Source: an uncultured Collinsella sp.
GTDB lineage: Bacteria > Actinomycetota > Coriobacteriia > Coriobacteriales > Coriobacteriaceae
NCBI GenBank assembly: GCA_900754275.1
Contig: CAAECF010000116.1
Coordinates: 1-15,177, forward strand
Direction: 5' to 3'
DNA: 15,177 nt
Positions 14,124-15,177 of the stretch are shown in pieces; position 1 is the first letter of the stretch, and each line of letters opens with the position of its first letter. The position numbers and the translations under genes were made by a program. The notes beneath the pieces were generated by a model, which saw only the letters and a program-made list of their open reading frames with translations, did no database searches and had not been told where the DNA came from.

Positions 14124-14717
14124 ATGGATCATAAAATGTCGCGCTCGCCGTGGGTTATTCATTACGACGGTTCGAGCTGCAACGGATGCGATATCGAGGT
14201 GCTGGCCTCGCTCACGCCGCTGTTCGATGCGGAGCGCTTTGGCGTGGTCAACACCGGCAACCCCAAGCATGCGGATATCTTTTTGGTGACGGGGTCGGTC
14301 AATGCCCAGAACCTGCCTGTCGTGCGCCAGATCTACAACCAGATGCTCGAGCCCAAGTGTGTGGTGGCATGCGGTATCTGCGCGTGTTCGGGCGGCGTGT
14401 TCCGCGATGCCTATAACGTGATCGGCGGCGTGGACCGCGCGATTCCCGTGGACGTGTACGCGCCCGGGTGCGCCGTTCGCCCCGAGACGGTGATCGATGC
14501 CATCGTGGAGGCGTGTGGCATCCTGGACCAGAAGGAGGCCGTGATGCGCGCCGGCGGCGACCCGCTCACCGTGGGCGGCGCTGCTACCTGGGACGGTGGC
14601 GTTGAGCTGGGCGAGGACGGGTTTGTGGCCGCGGCTGAGGCCGGCGACGCGCCCGCCGCTGGCGACGCACCTGCTGGGACGCCCGCCGCGTCCGTCGCTG
14701 CAAAGGAGGCCGAGTAA
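14124..14717 (+). CDS. Group 4 [NiFe] hydrogenase small subunit, NuoB/EchC/HycG-like
   Basis: This 197-residue protein has the small-subunit signature SCNGCDIEVLASL (Cys19, Cys22), GNPKHADIFLVTG, ACGICACSGGVF (Cys86 aligned with the family ligand; Cys83 and Cys88 are extra) and VDVYAPGCAVRPE (Cys116). These four ligands hold the proximal 4Fe-4S cluster that passes electrons to the NiFe site of the large subunit, or the reverse. No Tat signal is present, as expected for group 4 enzymes facing the cytoplasm. Residues about 160-197 form an Ala/Gly/Pro-rich low-complexity tail beyond the usual family end. The CNGCDIE form is typical of Ech and FHL hydrogenases. AGGAGG overlaps the stop codon of the preceding gene, and its own stop overlaps the next start (TAATG), so translation is coupled. 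Confidence 0.9.
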   Translation: MDHKMSRSPWVIHYDGSSCNGCDIEVLASLTPLFDAERFGVVNTGNPKHADIFLVTGSVNAQNLPVVRQIYNQMLEPKCVVACGICACSGGVFRDAYNVIGGVDRAIPVDVYAPGCAVRPETVIDAIVEACGILDQKEAVMRAGGDPLTVGGAATWDGGVELGEDGFVAAAEAGDAPAAGDAPAGTPAASVAAKEAE

Positions 14718-15177
14718 TGCAAGAGGCAATCTATACCACCGTCGGGATCGACGAGCTCCTGTCGCATGTCCAGGCGCTCAAGGGCGTCGGTGCGCGCTTT
14801 GTGCAAATGCACGCCGAGCGCAACGTCGACGACGGCTCGTATCGCTTGGTCTATACGTTTATCAACGTTCACGCTGCTCAGGAACATATTGCGCAGGACG
14901 GCAGCTATGCGATCGAGAATCTGGTGGTTGAGGGCATCGACCAGTACCAGGAGATTCCGTCCATCAGCTCGTATTACCCCGCGGTGTTCCCGTTTGAAAA
15001 TGAGGCCCACGACCTGTTTGGTCTTGCCATTACCGATATGCAGATCGACTTTAAGGGCTTTTTCTACCAGGTTTCGACTGCCGAGCCCATGAGCGTTATC
15101 ACGCCCGAGGTGAAGGCCGCGCGCGAGAAGGCCATGAAGGTCCGCGCGGCTGCCGAGGCCAAGGCGCGCAAGGCCGC
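14717..15177 (+). CDS. Hydrogenase NuoC/EchD-like subunit (partial, runs off the window)
   Basis: An open frame begins at the ATG 14717, overlapping the previous TAA by one base, with AAAGGAGG (14702-14709) upstream. It continues for 153 codons to the window end without a stop. It starts MQEAIYTTVGIDELLSHV and carries the 30-kDa-subunit (NuoC) core SSYYPAVFPFENEAHDLFGL followed by DFKGFFYQVS. The usual ERE before DLFG reads ENE. The last ~25 residues are Lys/Arg/Ala-rich (EVKAAREKAMKVRAAAEAK), suggesting a charged tail close to the natural C-terminus, so EchC and EchD are likely separate from the large subunit. EchD-type subunits bridge the small and large hydrogenase subunits. Its position as the third gene matches the EchA-B-C-D order. 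Confidence 0.82.
   Translation, partial: MQEAIYTTVGIDELLSHVQALKGVGARFVQMHAERNVDDGSYRLVYTFINVHAAQEHIAQDGSYAIENLVVEGIDQYQEIPSISSYYPAVFPFENEAHDLFGLAITDMQIDFKGFFYQVSTAEPMSVITPEVKAAREKAMKVRAAAEAKARKA

Noticed and set aside
11229..14729. Complex I (nuo) operon
   Set aside because: CNGCDIE in the small subunit, the SHHAHQE form of the NuoH motif, and the L-H-B-C gene order fit group 4 hydrogenases and not NADH dehydrogenase.

Overview
The window looks like chromosomal DNA of a gut-type anaerobic actinobacterium, most likely a Coriobacteriia member close to Collinsella. This rests on the high GC, the strong G/C third-position codon bias, the abundance of O2-sensitive Fe-S flavoenzymes, the fumarate-reductase-like FAD protein and a group 4 (Ech/FHL-type) membrane hydrogenase. 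The taxonomic call is an inference from style and gene content, not from a marker gene. I see no rRNA, tRNA, CRISPR or complete insertion sequence.

Region A (287-6339, + strand) holds four redox genes. They are a soluble FAD protein of the fumarate reductase flavoprotein family, a 710-residue fusion of a NuoG/HydA-type Fe-S head with a GltD/NfnB-like FAD/NAD(P)H module, and a NuoF-like Fe-S protein that lacks the FMN/NADH domain. The fourth is an Fe-S-flavoprotein-like FMN reductase with a zinc-ribbon tail. The first three are tightly spaced. Terminator-like hairpins lie between genes 1 and 2 and between genes 3 and 4. The simplest reading is a cytosolic electron-transfer chain from NAD(P)H (and perhaps ferredoxin) to an organic acceptor reduced by the FAD protein; the substrate is unknown.

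Region B (6362-10319) has a PucR/CdaR-type regulator on the minus strand, convergent with region A and divergent from a single 676-residue Old-Yellow-Enzyme-type Fe-S flavoprotein (enoate/dienoyl-CoA reductase architecture). The ~500-bp space between these two holds a striking array. Six near-identical 15-bp arms built on CTGTWACAG alternate in orientation about every 40 bp, in an ~80-bp tandem repeat. A strong terminator closes the reductase gene.

Region C (10320-11085) is an AT-richer intergenic stretch with two short palindromes. It is followed by a small double-helix-turn-helix protein resembling an IS3-type OrfA, which has its own terminator and no transposase partner.

Region D (11229-end) is the start of a group 4 [NiFe] hydrogenase operon of Ech type: a single 960-residue membrane protein that fuses the NuoL/EchA-like and NuoH/EchB-like subunits, the NuoB/EchC-like small subunit, and a NuoC/EchD-like subunit cut by the window edge. 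Such complexes couple ferredoxin or formate oxidation and H2 evolution to ion pumping. The large subunit and ferredoxin subunit are expected just beyond the edge.
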